Assembly: GCA_051294375.1 (NCBI GenBank)
Contig: JBJCIZ010000239.1
Location: 3,113,476-3,177,475 of the forward strand
Origin: Paraspadella gotoi
Taxonomy: Eukaryota; Chaetognatha
Length of the DNA: 64,000 bases
Direction of reading: 5' to 3'
Shown: in pieces, positions 33,272 to 47,320 of the stretch
How positions within the stretch are numbered: position 1 is the first letter of the stretch
How the letters are laid out: every line of letters begins with the position of its first letter
Program-made: the position numbers and the translations under genes
The notes under the pieces: model-generated
What the model saw: the letters and a program-made list of their open reading frames with translations, nothing else
Told to the model about the DNA's origin: nothing
Database searches by the model: none

Positions 33272-35479
33272 CGCCGCCGCCGCCGCCAGCCGCGCCGCGC
33301 CGCGCCGCCGCGCAGGCCAGCGTGTCTTAACTTCTTGGCATTTTAAAACAATCGTAAGGTTCCGCGTACAAACGTTGCATTTAGGGGAAAAAACGAAACT
33401 CTTTCCAATATTGTGTTCAGTGTTATTTACAATGTTGATAACTTTGTACACACAACAAAATTAGGGGCGAGGAATCGAAGGATTGGTTAAAACATCTCCC
33501 ACAATATTTCCTATTGATTAAAATAGTACCATTTTTGGCAATATTTTAGCCAAAAAAAATTAATGTTCCATTTTTGGTCGCATTTTTTAATTTACTTACG
33601 GACTTCTGATTTTGAATGCAAGGAAAAGTTGAAAAGAAAAAAATTTTTTACAATGTTGGATCGCGTTCTTTCTTCTTATCTTCTTTACCTACTGGGTAAT
33701 TTAATTAGCTTAAAATCATTTATAAGTTTTGCCTATAAATGAATTTTAAGTTAACAAGTAAAAAGTTGGAGTTTCAAGGTCTTTATCATTAATTGTTAAA
33801 CAAAATAAACAAATTGGTTGAAATTTAAAAAGAAAATGTAGCCTATTGAATAAGCTTTTAAACGACACTCATAAAATTATCAAAAAAACTTTTCTGGTTT
33901 ACCACAATTATTTTTAAAGACCGTCTTTTAAATTTGTGTACTTTTTTGTGATTGCCATTTATATTTTGATATAGAGAATATTTTCACTCAATTTATTATT
34001 TTTAAAAAATGAGGTAACATCCTGACCTTGATTAATCAAAAAAACGCAATTCCTTTTAATCCACCTGGAAAGCATCAAGGACTTGTTTTTTTTTTCTTCT
34101 CATGACAGATTTTGCGGAAAATTTCCGCAAAAATTGTCGATTTACTAAAAAAATTTGCTTAGCAAACAAAAATTGTAATAAAATCATGCGCTAACATTCA
34201 TTTTCTTTTTCTTATAATGCTTATTAAAGAATTTCTTTGGATTTGGGCTCATGTAAATGTAGTGAGAGTGAAGACGAAATGGGAAAACTATAAAAAGAGA
34301 AGGGGAGAGAATGAAAGAGAGGGTGAAAGGAGGCAAAAAACGAAGGCAATGGGAAAAAGGTAAGTGGAGACAATTGTAAGGTAAGAAAAGAGGGGAAAAT
34401 GGAAAGAAAAAAGAGGGGGGAAAAAAAGGGGAAAGAATGAAAAATGAGAAGAAAAGGTGAGGAAGTGGCATGAGTGACGAAAAGGTAGGGGCCAAAAATG
34501 GTAAGTGACAGCGTGAGAAGTAAGGGAGGAAAGAGGAAGAGGAAAATATAAAGTAAGAGAAAAAAGAGGTGAAGAAAATTATCAGGAAAAGCGTAATCAA
34601 AGAAAAAAAATTGTATCAGATAATGTAGCGTCTTACCCTAAATTCTTTGTGTCAGTGAAAGACATGAGGATTCTTATAAGGAAATTCTATCTTTAAAAAA
34701 TCCATCTGTACCATAAAAAATTCCGAGCATACTTTTCTAAAATTTAGAAGCATTAATGAGAATTAGATTGACAAGCATTGAAGAAATATGTCTTACCGTA
34801 TTTTTAAAACTCATAGAAATTTACTGGAAGTTCCTAAGTGATAAGAAAGGAGATAACTTGAGAATACGTTTTTTTAAATGAAGAAAAGCTTCGTACTAAA
34901 CCAATTGAGATCAAGAAATATGGGTAATTATTGAATTCAGATTTCGGCTTTCTAAAAGACCACCGATTGTATGCGAAACCGTAACAATTTTGTTTTCCTT
35001 TTTAAAAAATGGGCTTACACCCGCGTTTCCTCTCTCCGTAGCCGAAGGGTAGGGCGTCGCGAAGAATGCGTAGCGGTCCAATCTAGCGAGATTGTTTTGT
35101 TGTTCTTGCAGCCGAACCGAGTTTCGAGATCGGCCCCACTGGGGGCCCTTTTTAAGCACGAATTTAAACGCTCCAAACGAGTTAACTTTTAACCGCCATT
35201 GCTTTTAAATTGACGGCCGAAAATTTTTAAATAAAAACTTTTTTTTTTCAGGTTCGCCGAGAATAAACGTTTCCACGTCACCTTTATTTTCTTGGATTGA
35301 GTTTACTTCCTACCTCGCTAATTTCGTACTGGCGCCAACCTTTTAACGAGATACGACGACGCATTGACGACCGACGAGACGACGACAACGATCGTCTGAC
35401 CGACGACGGACAACGACGAACGTCTTATTTGCACAACGTTTTTTTTTTTTTAATTTCATAGACATTTTTAATTAATGGT
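32677..35479. other. Spacer between arms of the inverted duplication
   Basis: Clean sequence not repeated in the other arm. It contains CT/GA tracts at 32820-32910 and 33030-33145, a (CCG)n tract at 33242-33295 followed by CGCGCCGCGCCGCG, then AT-rich DNA to 35.4 kb. A purine-rich stretch runs from 34260 to 34600. No supported gene was seen. Confidence 0.55.
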
Positions 35480-35679
35480 TATAAATTCGTTATAACATGG
35501 CGACCGGAAAAGCGCGCGGAATGTGGATCGACAATAGCGTCAATTTTCTTCTCTCTCTCTCTCTCTCTCTCTCTCTGCTCTCTCTTCTTCTCTTCTCTCA
35601 TCTCTCTCTCCTCTCTCTCTTCTCTCCTCTCTCTCTCTCTCTCTCTGGGCTTCTCCCCTGGTGCCCTTGTTAAAAGACT

Positions 35680-36824
35680 ACATCTTCCCTCCGGCGGTGG
35701 TCCGGGCCGAAGGACGCTGCTGCAGTTCGCTGCTGTCGCCGCTACTGAATCCAGCTGCTGCAGCCGCGGGCCGTTTCGACGGCGAGCAAGACACGACCAT
35801 AACTTTAGCATTAGATCTGTCGTCAAAGACGTTAGCTGTTTTTTTTTTTTTTTTTTAAGCTTCTTTTAAGTATCTCTTTATTTCGTCACTTGATTGAATT
35901 AGGCTTCTCACTTCCGGTTATATACTTTTCTTTTTTTTTTTCTTCTTTTTAAATTCTTCACATGTAATAAAAACAGAGAATGAGGGAAATAACAGCGGGA
36001 AAAAGCGAAGAGAAAGAAAAAAGGGAGACAAAAGAGAAAGAAAGAAAGAAAGAAAGAAAAAAAGAAAAAAAGAAAAGAAAGAAAGAAAAAGAAAGAAAAG
36101 AAGAAAGAAAGAAAGAAAAAGAAAGAGAGAAAGAAAGAAAGACAAGAAAGAAAGAAAAAAGAAAGAAAGAAAGAATGATAGATCGAAAGAAAGAAACAAG
36201 CATAAAACTAAAAAAATAAAAATACTTTTGATATTTCGCCGAAACTGAGAAGAAGTTAAATCCGTAAAATAAAATAAAACAGAAAAAAAAAAACCCGAAA
36301 AAAAAACATTAAAAAACAATAAAAAAACGAGAGTAAATTGAAATTAATTGTTTACGAGGAGCAGGGACGACGAAACGTCAGCCACTGAGAAGACGGAAGG
36401 AAATTAACTGAATCTATCTATCAATCAATCAACGCATCAATTAATAGATCATATTTTTTTTTAAATTTATTATAATCTAAATTACGTCATTTGTTCAACA
36501 AAAAGTACATTTAAACTATGTAACAGTGTATAGGTAAATTTCCGCCATATACTACTCTACCAACAAAAAGTATATTCATAAATAAAAAAAAAACTGTGGA
36601 ACCTATTTTTTTTCTACTACACGTACTTAAATTATATTTTTCCCGCGACAAAAATTTTGTCTGTTTTACTTAAACCATATTTTTTCTCTTTGCTTTTCTT
36701 CATCGTAACGGGCGGAGGCGGCGGCAGTAATAGAGAAAGAGAGAGAGAGAGAGGAGAGAGAACGAGAGAGAGAGCAGAGAGAGAGGAGAGAGAGAGAAAG
36801 AGAAGAGAGAGGAGGAGAGAGGAC

Positions 36825-36855
<31 letters not shown>

Positions 36856-38604
36856 AACCAGAGAGGAGAGAGAGAGAGAAACAAATGAGCATCATCTTTT
36901 ATCTCCTTGAATTGCGCCATCCCTACGGGCGTTCCGTTCGCGCCAGAGCCTCGGCGCCGCGGCATCGCCTCCCCTATCCGAGGTCGAGACACGCCCTCTT
37001 GGTGACCTTCCCAGCGCCTCCCTTTGGGGGTCAGAAAATTACCGTCACACTGGTCAAGGTGGTTTTGGAGGAAATTAAATGGAGAGGGAGAGGAGAGGAG
37101 GGAGGGAGGAAAGGAGAGAGAGAGAGAGAGAAAAGAGAGAGGAGAGATGAGAGAGAGAGAGAGAGGGAGAGAGAGGAGAGAGAGAGAGAGAGATAGAGGA
37201 GGGGAGGGCGGCAGGCAGCGAAAAAAATAAAAGAGAAAGAAAGAGACAGATAGAGAGAAAGAGAAAAGAGAGAGAAAGAATATTTGCGCCGACATCTAGA
37301 CAAAAGAATCATAACTCATTCTTAAGAAATTTTTAAAACAAACAATAAAAATACACGGCAGAGAGAGGAGAGAGAGAGAGAGATAGAGAGAGAGAGACGA
37401 GAGAGAAGATAGAGACGATGAGAGCAGGAGAGACGAGAGAGAGAGAAGAAGAGAGAGAGAGAACGTTTTCGAGCAAGACATTTTTCCCTGGGATTAATCC
37501 TTTTCCACTCTTTTATGACACCTCGGCGTTACGCGGCCCGAGGCACCAAGGGACGGGGATTATTTCCAAACATTACTTTGCCATCTTTCCTTTTTTTCCT
37601 TTTTTTTTATTATTTCTTTTTCCTATTTTCTTTATATTTTTTTAATCTTTCATTTTCTGAGGGCAATAAAGAAACAAAAAATAAAATGGAGTGCCAAAAA
37701 AAGTGGGGAAGAGAAAAGTAAATCTACTTTTCATTCCTCTGATTATCTCTCTTTCTTCTCTCTCTCGTCTCTTGTTCCCTCTTCTCTTCTTCTCTCTCTC
37801 TCTCTCTCTTCTCTCTTCTTCTCTCGCGATCAAGGATTTTTTTTCCAAGACTATTTTGCATACTAACCTCATTTTTTCCCGGGTTAGTAAATAATATATG
37901 AATGATTACTGATTCTGTCGCGCATGTGAATAAGGTGAGTTATTAACATTTCTCTAAAAAAGTAAAGTTTAAAAAATAGGAAATGTTACAGAAAAAGGTT
38001 TCACCGTCTGAATTTTAACGCGTGTTCGAAGCTCGAGTTAATGCAAGAGGAAGAGGAGGAAAAGAAAAGAATGCATGCTAAATGACGATGCAACTACTAC
38101 TACTAACTACTACTACTACTACTATACTACTACTACTACTACTAACTACTACTACTATAAATATAATAATATAATAATAATAATAATATAATAATAATCA
38201 TATAATATAAAATAATATAAAAAGAAGAAAAGAAGAAAAGAAAGAAGAAGAAGAAAGAAGAAGAAGAAGTTAGAAAAATATAATGAAAGAATGCGTGAGT
38301 TTGAGAGTTGAAAAATTGATGAGTGAGTGACGGCCGTGAGTGAGTGAGTGCGTTAAGTGAGTGAGTGAGTGAGTGGACGTGATTGAGTGAGTGAGGTGAG
38401 TATGTAAGGTTTAGAGAGTGAAAGAGTGAGTGACACGATTCTCGTGACGGAATTTCAATCGATGTGAGTTTTCAATGGGACAAAAAAGAATCGCACTCTC
38501 GTCATAACTTGGAAATATTTGCTTCATTGTTTCACTTTGGCGCCGAAACAAGAAAGGAAGCGGAGCAATCTCTCTCTCCTCTCTCTTTCTCTCTCTCTCT
38601 CTCT

Positions 38605-38654
<50 letters not shown>

Positions 38655-41600
38655 AGTTTCTTTCTTATTTCTTAGTTATTTTTTTTAGTTATCATTCATG
38701 TTCTTCAAACGACTTCCTTTCCTTTTATTTCTTTCTTTCCCTTCTTTCTCTTTTTTCTTATTCTTTTCTTTTCCTTCCTTCTTTTTCAATTTCCTCTCTT
38801 CCTCTTTTCATCATATTATGATATTTATTTTCGTTATTTAAGTCTTCCTCTCTGAAGTTTAATCAACTCAGCCTATTCACACACAAAAGAAACATACAAA
38901 AGAACGCACACAGAAACGCACACACAAAAATTTCTATTTCGAGTTAATCCGAAAAACATGAAACAATTCTCACAGACACAATTTTTTTTTTTTTCTTTTT
39001 TCAAAATTTCTCTCACCAACTTGTCCGTACGAAGCCGGGACGCAAGAAAAATGTTTTATTTTTTTTTATTACTACCGTATCTACGGACTCGCATGGAAAG
39101 CTTTGAATAGAGAATTGCCTTGTGTTTTACGAAAATGTTATCACTTACTAATGTGCGCTTTCGTTTACTCCGTCATAACTATTATTTTTAGTTTGCCTAC
39201 CCAATTACATACGAATGATTCAACCGATGATTTTTGTTTTTGCAGGTCATATTTTTGAGAATAAAATATATAAGATAGAAGAAAGAAAAAATAAAAAAAT
39301 AAAAATAAAGATAAAGAAAGTAAAGAAAGCAACAGAAAGAAAAGAAAGCAAAGAAAGAAAGAAAGAAAGAAAGAAGCAATAGAAAGAAAGAAAGATAACG
39401 AAAGAAAGAAAGACACAGAAAAATCTTCCCTGTTATTCAAGGCTAAACTTATTTTGATTTTTGCAATCAACGAAACTACGACGACGACGCACCGACGAAC
39501 GGACGACGAGACGACGACGGATGACGATGATGGGTCTAAGATACGACCAAAAAATTAACAGTTATTCTTTTTGGGGGGTTTTCTTCTCTTTGTAAGAAAG
39601 ATAAATATGGATTCAATTCAAAAAATATACAAACTGATGAGAGCAAGAGAGATGAGAGGAGAGAGAGCGAAGAGACAGAGAGAGAGAACGAGACGGAAGA
39701 GTAGAGAAGAACGAGATGACGGGAGAGAGAGAGAGAGGAAAAGAGACGAAAGAGAATCAACCCGTCCTTGTGGTCTCAATTTCGTCTTGTTGTACAAAAC
39801 TAGCATGGAGGCTCACTTGAAAAATTACACGTCAACGAAAATGATGAATCAATTGATGTCTTTAATTCAGCTATCTCTGATAATTGTTAACACAACATAT
39901 GCTAGTAATTCTGCGCCTATAATCCAGCCAATAAACATCCCTAAGAAAATATGACCCCATGGCCCTGCGACTGTTTCGACCCTCTGCAGCATGCAACTTA
40001 TTCAACGCACTTCGCGCAGCGGAGGCCAAAGCAATGAGCACCTGTTACATTTCTTGACTAACCCGCGTTCGAACCGCTTAAGAGTCGATTTTCTTTCGGA
40101 GGAAATTTATTTTGAAAAAATTGTTTGGGATTTTTTTTGAGTCTTTCACTGAGAAAACTATATCGCTTTTTTTGCCTTTCTCTCATAGGGTCGTTTATCT
40201 CCCCTGCGTCCCTGATTTTTCAGTTATAAATTTTTTTTCTGGCATTTGTGCCTTGAGACGACATGGCGATAGATCGTTGTAAACCTGTTTTTTGGGCGTG
40301 GCCCCTCGTCGCCTTACGTCGCCCGGCCATCGTTCAACGGCCAAAACGGCCCACCTCTGGCACCAAGCCTTCAGCGGCGCCAGCGGCGGAGGGGGGGGCG
40401 GGAGGTGGCCGGGGCAGTCGGTGGCGTCGGAGAGGCGGCGCGCGGAATAAAACACTTCTAGATGACCAGACGAAGAATGAAGAAGCAGGGACGGTCCAAG
40501 ATCAAAGTCAAATACAAGAGGCGCAGAAGGACCAAAGCAGAGGATATGGCAAAACCATCGGGGTGACTCAAACTGACATCACTATTGATAAAAAAAAAAT
40601 TCAGGCTACACAAAAATTTAACTTTTTTGAGCAGTGTCAAAAAAATTTTAATATCTTATGGTAATAAAAATCGTGCCTACAAAACAAACCGTTAACATCT
40701 AAACGACGCACCTAGAAATACTTTTTTTTTATAAATTATTCTTATCAGGAAAAGAGAGATGCTATTACAACTGTACCAATTCAATTCTTGACGCCTGCGA
40801 AGGAAGGAGGTTACCTGCGCACAGCCACGCGCATGAAGTGCGCCATTATTAGCAGGTCACAGTACTTACAAGGGACCAAAGGGCCCCCGGGGGGTCAAAG
40901 AGGGCAGTCTCTCAACACTGCCAACCTACCCAGGTCAAGGAAAAGGACGGGAAAAGATCACGTGCAAAGCTACCTTAAGGATATTCGTGTTCATAGCAAA
41001 CGTACGGCCAATCTTCCGAATCGCTGCAACTTTCCACGAATGAACGAAAACGTAGTAAGTCGATCGAGGACAAGCGCTTTAGCGGCAAACGTGTATGATG
41101 CGTAATATAGCCTATTTTTTCCGTTCAATCCAATTTTGTAAAAAATAAAAATTGAGCTAAACATTTGACATTATTTTCTGCCCGTCATCTAGGTAGATAT
41201 GTCCGAATTTGTTAACTACCGATCAACATTATTCACCAGGATCTTTGCAACATGTACCCCGGAACAGGCAGGCGATATCGTCCGGCCGTTTTAAAACGAC
41301 TTATGTGTATATTCCGTCGGCGTTATCATTGCACAACTTGGGATAGTCCGCCACTCAGTCGTAACATGTCATAAAGAACGTGGATCCCCGATTAGTAAAG
41401 TGGTGGGGATCTAAAATTAAATCGCTTCTTGTTTAAATATATCATGACTTTTTATGCTTTCAGAAACTGACGAGGAAGGAGGAGGAGCGCAGAGGAGGAG
41501 GGGAAGAAAACGCTAACGAGAGCAAACTGCCCAACAAACAACAATCAGAATTCGCCTCTATAAAACGCCAACGTCTACAACAGCCAACGCTCAACCGTGC

Positions 41601-42657
41601 AAACTAACAACAACGCAAGTGGGACCGGAAAAGAGCGATCGGCGTCCGTCGGCAGGGCGGCAAGGGCCCGGAGATAACGGCGTGGTCGCCGCCCAGTGCC
41701 GCAGGACGACGATGGAGTCTCTGATCTTCAATTCTCGGATTCGAATCTCCGTGAGGAACTGTAATCAGGACATGCGCCGTCGAGAGCCCATAGGCGGCCG
41801 GCCGCGGAGTTGTGAATCTCTATTATTAGGGCCTTAACATTACGGTAACTACAACAAGTAACGACGAGAGAAAGGACTTGACTCTTGACAAACGATTTTA
41901 GTTTGCAGAGTGATTTTTTTTGCACAATTAATAGCCGGCCGTATATAGAGGATTCAATTTACATCTGTGGTTGAAAACAGTTTGTTTGAACTGAAATACA
42001 ATTACTTTACTTAATTCACACCCGTAGTTTTTTATAACGTTTTTGGTCGTTTAGTGAAAGAATTGCCCTAGCGCGTTTGAATTGCCGTGCTCTTTGGATA
42101 AAATAAAAAAAGCTCATTGTTAATGCTTGTCAACATTTCAAAAAAGATAAAGAATTAGAATTGACCTTGACAATTGAAAAAAGTTGAAACCAATAACAAA
42201 TCCTAAACCTTATTTTGTTGTAGGGCAAGAAAAAATAACGGATAAGCTCGAAAAAGTAAAAACCGAGTTGTTTTTCCCGCCTTCTTCCCATTTTCGGCGT
42301 AAAAGAAAACCGTGATTTTATCAAGGAATACATATTTTGCGAGAATGATTCCCATATCGATTTACGAAGTTGTCGTATTTTTTTTAAAAATAAAGAAAAA
42401 AAAATAAGGAAAATTCCGGTGACATATTCTGTTTTGACTTTTAAATTAATATTTTATTTTATGGCAACGTAGGAAAAACGGATTGATCCGTGTAAATGTT
42501 TTTGTTAAGTTAATCGACTACTGACAGAACAGTTTAATGAAACCGTCTTATTGTAAGAGAAGAGAGAATTGATGAATGAATGAATGAATGATAATGAATG
42601 AATGAATGAAATGAATTGAATGAATGAATCTATTGGGTATACGGCCCTGGGCACTTA
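35680..42657. repeat. Right arm of large inverted duplication (noisy copy)
   Basis: The reverse complement of 26397-32676 with frequent single-base insertions, deletions and substitutions. It is about 700 bases longer in total. Homopolymer and dinucleotide tracts are fragmented. The segment leads to a 25-N run at 43299-43323 within a further 640 bases. This pattern fits uncorrected long-read sequence placed during gap filling, from a read that folded back on itself. A true but old inverted duplication would be expected to show mainly substitutions and to have diverged on both sides. Confidence 0.8.
40263..41757 (+). pseudogene. Broken copy of receptor B in the noisy inverted arm
   Basis: All four receptor B exons are recognisable in order: about 40263-40575, 40749-41080, 41247-41393 and 41462-41757. 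The signal-peptide region starts MAIDRCK, as in receptor B, but then shifts frame. The Gly run is scrambled, exon 2 carries an extra block near 40870-40910, and exons 3 and 4 carry several frameshifts. It may be a sequencing-error image of receptor B and not a real gene copy; if real it is a pseudogene. Confidence 0.6.
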
Positions 42658-43298
42658 GCGCGGAGTTATAAATACACAAGAAAATTGATAAGAACATCTT
42701 GTGCCCTAGGCTATTTTTTTGAAAAACCACAGTTAAACTATTTACCTGAGATCGAGAGAAATCAAAAATTCGTTTTGGCCCATTCGCCCGTTCTATCGTA
42801 TTTTATTTAATGCGATATGCAGATGCAAAAAAAAATCGAAAAAATAACAAATTTAAAGATAGAAATAAAAAGTTGTGTAGACATTATTAAATTTTAGTAA
42901 AAGATAATAGCTAATCACAAGTATTTTAAAACTGTTTTTCTACTAAATAAAATTGTAAAAACTTGTATTAATTAATGTTTAAACTATTTTACATATTGGC
43001 AACTTTGTGAAAATACGAAAATTGTAAAAAAGACTAGAAAAGGATGGTTTATCAGAGAGTTTTAAAAGTCAAATTATATATGAAATAGAGAGGAGATATA
43101 TATACCCGTTTTCATTTGTAAAAATTTTTCCGTTTGTATTTATTATTTTTAATATTAAACATAAAGTTTTTACATTTTTATTTAAGGAACAAAAATAATA
43201 TAATTAAGGCGATGCAAGGAAATTAAAATGAATTTATGGATATAGTCCAGTAGGTATTTCAACTTCATAACATACAACAAAGAAAAAATAAAAAATTG
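42658..43298. other. AT-rich DNA ending at a 25-N gap
   Basis: No gene seen. AT-rich sequence beyond the outer end of the noisy arm, with no match noticed to the region outside the left arm. It ends at the N run 43299-43323. Confidence 0.4.
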
Positions 43299-43334
43299 NN
43301 NNNNNNNNNNNNNNNNNNNNNNNTATTTATACAT

Positions 43335-43556
43335 TGGGCGACCGGGGATGAAAAAAACAATAAAAAACAGAAAAAAAAAAAAAGCGCCGCCGGAATGTGG
43401 ATCGACAATAGCTGTCAATTTTCTTCTCTGTCTCTACTCTCTCTCTCTCCGTCATCTCTCTCTCTCGCGTCATCTCTCCTCCTTCTCTCTCTTGCGTGCG
43501 TGGGGGGCTCTCTGCTCTCTCTCCTCTGGGGCTTCTCCCCGGTTGCCCGTTTTAGA
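43335..43556 (+). repeat. Segment repeated at 35495-35675
   Basis: Shared blocks include GGCGACCGG, GGAATGTGGATCGACAATAG, GTCAATTTTCTTCTCT, a CT-rich stretch and GGGCTTCTCCCC before AAGAC. The copy at 35.5 kb lies directly against the inner end of the noisy arm. The two segments run in the same direction. Confidence 0.7.
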
Positions 43557-44064
43557 AGACCGACGACGACGACGACGACAATCAGAAATGACTGCGTGGG
43601 GTCTCGCGCGTAAAATAAAACTTGTGAACGAATTAATGAATAAATCCGTCAGATCTGGCGGGCAAGTGCTTAACTAAGGAGGGGAAGGGAAGAACTCAAA
43701 TTCTGAACAGGTTCTGAAGCATATCAATTTAATGTGTGATAAAAATTATCTCACGTTTTCAAAAAGCTTGAAAAGTTTGATATCATCTAGATTATTAAAA
43801 AAAAATTAACTTCGTCATTTTCCGAACTTGATTATTAGCTTTTCTTGAAACGAGAGAANNNNNNNNNNTTAGTTTGCTGTTTTGTAATATTTGCTAGACT
43901 TGTAAAATGTACACATGAAAAATTCTGGGACAAAAAAAAACGAAAAAAAAGAGAGATAATGTTTGCGAAGACGACGATGACGACGACGACGTCGAGACAG
44001 AAAGAGGACGATCAAAGGGGCGTGGCGGAGGCGGCAACCGTCGGCGTCGGAGAGTCTCGACCCA

Positions 44065-44147
<83 letters not shown>

Positions 44148-44971
44148 GGCGCCAAGACTTCTTCTGCAAAATAAAATTGTTTCCTCTTCTGAGCGTTAAT
44201 CGCTTTTTCTTTCTTTCCAATTTTAAATTTTATTGACGAAATTAAATCTTTTTCGACACAAACTAGTTTTTTCTTTTCTTTTTTTCTTTTTTTTTTCTTC
44301 TTGATTGAGTCGTCGCGTCCACATCGAGACAAATCTCTCTTTCGAATACATTAGGGCGGATTCCTTCCTCTTTCTTTTCTTCTTCTCTTTTACCTATCTT
44401 TCTTCTCTCTTCTCTTTTTCCCTCTTATTTTTCTTCTCTTTTACCTATCTTTCTTCTCTCTTCTCTTCCTTCCTCTTACTTTTCTTCTTCTCTTTTTACC
44501 TATCTTTCTTCTCTATTCTCTTCCCTCCTCTTTCTTTTCTTCTTCTCTTTTTACCTATCTTTCTTCCCTCTTCTCCTTTTTCTCGCCTTTCTTCTCTTCT
44601 CTCATCTCTTCCTTGACGTTTATTAACTTTTTATCGTCTTTCGCTGATATCGTCTTTTACAATTCACTCACTCACTCACTCACTCACTCCACTCACTCAC
44701 TCACTCACTCACTCACTCACTCACTCACTCACTCACTTTCTCACACGTTCCTCATATTTTCTCTCTCATCTCGATTTATTTACTTTCCCAATGTTTTAAT
44801 ATCTCAATTCTGCTTAGATATATAATCAACTTTCATTCCTCCCTCAACTCATCTTTTACAACTTTGGCTTTAACTTTATCCTCATCTTCTCTCAAATTGT
44901 TACCCAGCCGCCACCGCCGCCACCGCCTACTCGCCCTTGCCTCAGGGCTGTAGAAGATGTCATACCTTTAG

Positions 44972-45004
<33 letters not shown>

Positions 45005-45328
45005 AAACGCCTAGACACGACGATACTGTAAATTAGTCCGACGAGGAAATGCCATTTGCAAAGTCCTTTTTTTCGGGGGAAATCGATGCCCAAGGACGAA
45101 AACCGTTCCCCTTCGAGTGCCCATCGACGAACGCCCAACGACGAACGCTCAACGACGATCGTCTTTGACTCTTTCGTCTTTTCTCGAACGATTTTTAGTC
45201 GCAAATTAAAATGAAAAAAAAAGAAAAAAAAAGAAAAACTGACGAGAAGTCAAGTTTCTTTTCTCCTTTAATTAAAAAACCGAAAAACTCGTAAAAAAAG
45301 TCGAATTTGACGAAATGGAAATGGGTGA

Positions 45329-45403
<75 letters not shown>

Positions 45404-47320
45404 AGTGACTTTGAAGTCGACTCCTGATGTGTTACGAGGACTTCGGTTTAGGGTTGGGTGTGAAAAGGATACAAATAACATTAGGTTTTCGAGAAATTAA
45501 AATCAAATTTAAAGAAAAGAAAAAAAAACATTTCCTTAATTTCTGTCGTTTATTTATTTTTTTTTTTACTTCGCCGTTTGCGGTCGAGTATTCAGTCGTC
45601 GTCGTCGTCGTCGTCGTTGTAGTTGTCGTCGTCGTCGTCTTTTTTCCGCCGTGAAAGTCATCGTTTCCGAGGACCGAGAAAAAAGAGTTGAAAGTCTACC
45701 TGGGATTTTTTTTTTATCGGCGAATCGTGTTCGCTAATTTGTTTCTTTGTTTCGGTAATTTGTTTCCTTTTGTGACGCGCGAGAGGGCGCAGCGGGGAAT
45801 CCAGTCGCTTCGCCCCGCGTGACGTCGACCGGAAGTCGCGCCTTCGCCGATTTCCGACGCACCCCCGATCCGCGCGCCCTCTCGCCACTTCCACACTTCG
45901 TCAGAATTCCTTCGTCACTCAATTTCCACAAACGATCGGAACTTTTTTTTTGACTTTTAAAACAAAGCAATTTACAAGAACATTTAAAACGATTGTTAGC
46001 ACAGAATTTACCGAATTAAAAGATAGTTGAAGGGGTCGATAAAGCAATAAAGGTCGCAATTCCACATTTTTGAGAGACTTAAATGACGATATATTCGGAA
46101 TCATGACGAGTTCTCTTACGCTTAATAGTCTCGACTCTTTTTAAAAGCTCCTCCCTTGATTTCATTGCTTGGCGGACTTCTTGTTACTTAGCTTACTTCG
46201 CTTGCCCTTTGGTTCCGCTTGTAGCGATGCTCTTTTTGGGTCAGCGACCTCTTCTGCATTTTACTTACCTCACGTGACCTCGTATAACGTCATCTGAAAC
46301 CGTATCAATTTTTACCGTTGAATCAGTTATGATTATTGATTTTGTATTCACTCTGTTTTTTCTCTCTCTCGCTTGATTTTCTATTCCTGGTTCAGTTCTG
46401 ATGCTTACATCGCACCCCTGTTCTCTAATCTCCTCTTTGCTCCCTGCTCTTCGCTTGCCTCAACCCAAGCTTTGCTCCCGATCGCTTCGAACGACCCCAA
46501 AAACTTCCGTCATTTTTTTTTCCCTCTCGTGTCTTCAATTTTTTTTTTCTATCCCGATTTTTCTTTTTTCGGTGTTTTAGCGCTTTTTTTTTTTTTTGTT
46601 TCGAGGGACAAAAAAAAAAAAGAAGCTTAAGTGAAAAAAAAAAGAGAAAGAACAAGATCCAGTCTCTTACTGAACAATAAGTAACGGGCTCGAGTTAATT
46701 CCTTTAATGCTTGAAATTTACTTCGCGATTTTGCCTCCTGCTCTTCCTCCTCCTCCTCCTCCTCCTCCTCCTCCTCCTCATTGGAAATGCGCTAAACTTA
46801 AAACTTAAATGCTGCAATAGTTAATAAAAGAGTTATTAAAACTCAATTATCTACCATTTTTCTTTTTAGCTTCATATTCTACGAAAAGTAAATAAAAATA
46901 CAAATTAATAAACCCGATCGACCGACCGACCTAAATTAGATTTAAAACCAATGCGTCGCATCAATCGACATTAAAAAAAAAAACAGATAATAAAAATTGA
47001 AAAAAAAAAAAGTCAAAAGCATCCTGTTGGTTTCATTATATTTTTTTTCTCAACTTTTTTGTTGTTCTTTTTTATTTTAATTTTATTTTAATTTTATTTT
47101 AATTTTATTTCATTCTTTGACTGACGCTAATTCCCGGTCGCCTGGTGTCCGCGGTTGACGACGACGACGACGACGACGACGACAAACCTTGAAGTAAATA
47201 AACTTTAAACATTTAATTTTGTAACACATTTTTTTCATCGTGATCAAGAAACTTTTTTTTAGAATTCAGTCGTGCATCTCATTGACTGATCGTCAGTATT
47301 GTCTGCTATATAATCGTTAT
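43557..47320. other. Repeat-rich DNA without a supported gene
   Basis: The stretch contains a 10-N gap (43859-43868), (CT)n at 44085-44147, pyrimidine-rich TTCTCTTTTACCTATCTTTC repeats at about 44370-44590, (CTCA)n at 44664-44738, (ACG)n at 44970-45003, a long (ACG)n at 45331-45402, (CGT)n at 45595-45640, (TCC)n at 46740-46780 and (ACG)n at 47157-47182. Open frames here are mostly repeat translations. No exon with splice sites and coding character was found. Confidence 0.55.
45331..45402. repeat. (ACG)n microsatellite, about 24 units
   Basis: A perfect trinucleotide run that would read poly-Thr on + or poly-Val on -. It shows the class of repeat that encodes Thr and Val runs in the genes at 18-25 kb, but here no gene context is visible. 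Confidence 0.9.

Noticed and set aside
33242-33310. CCG-rich tract as a CpG-island promoter
   Set aside because: It is a short trinucleotide repeat only; no downstream exon could be supported.
40788-41105. Independent plus-strand gene
   Set aside because: It is the frameshifted exon 2 of receptor B in the noisy inverted arm.
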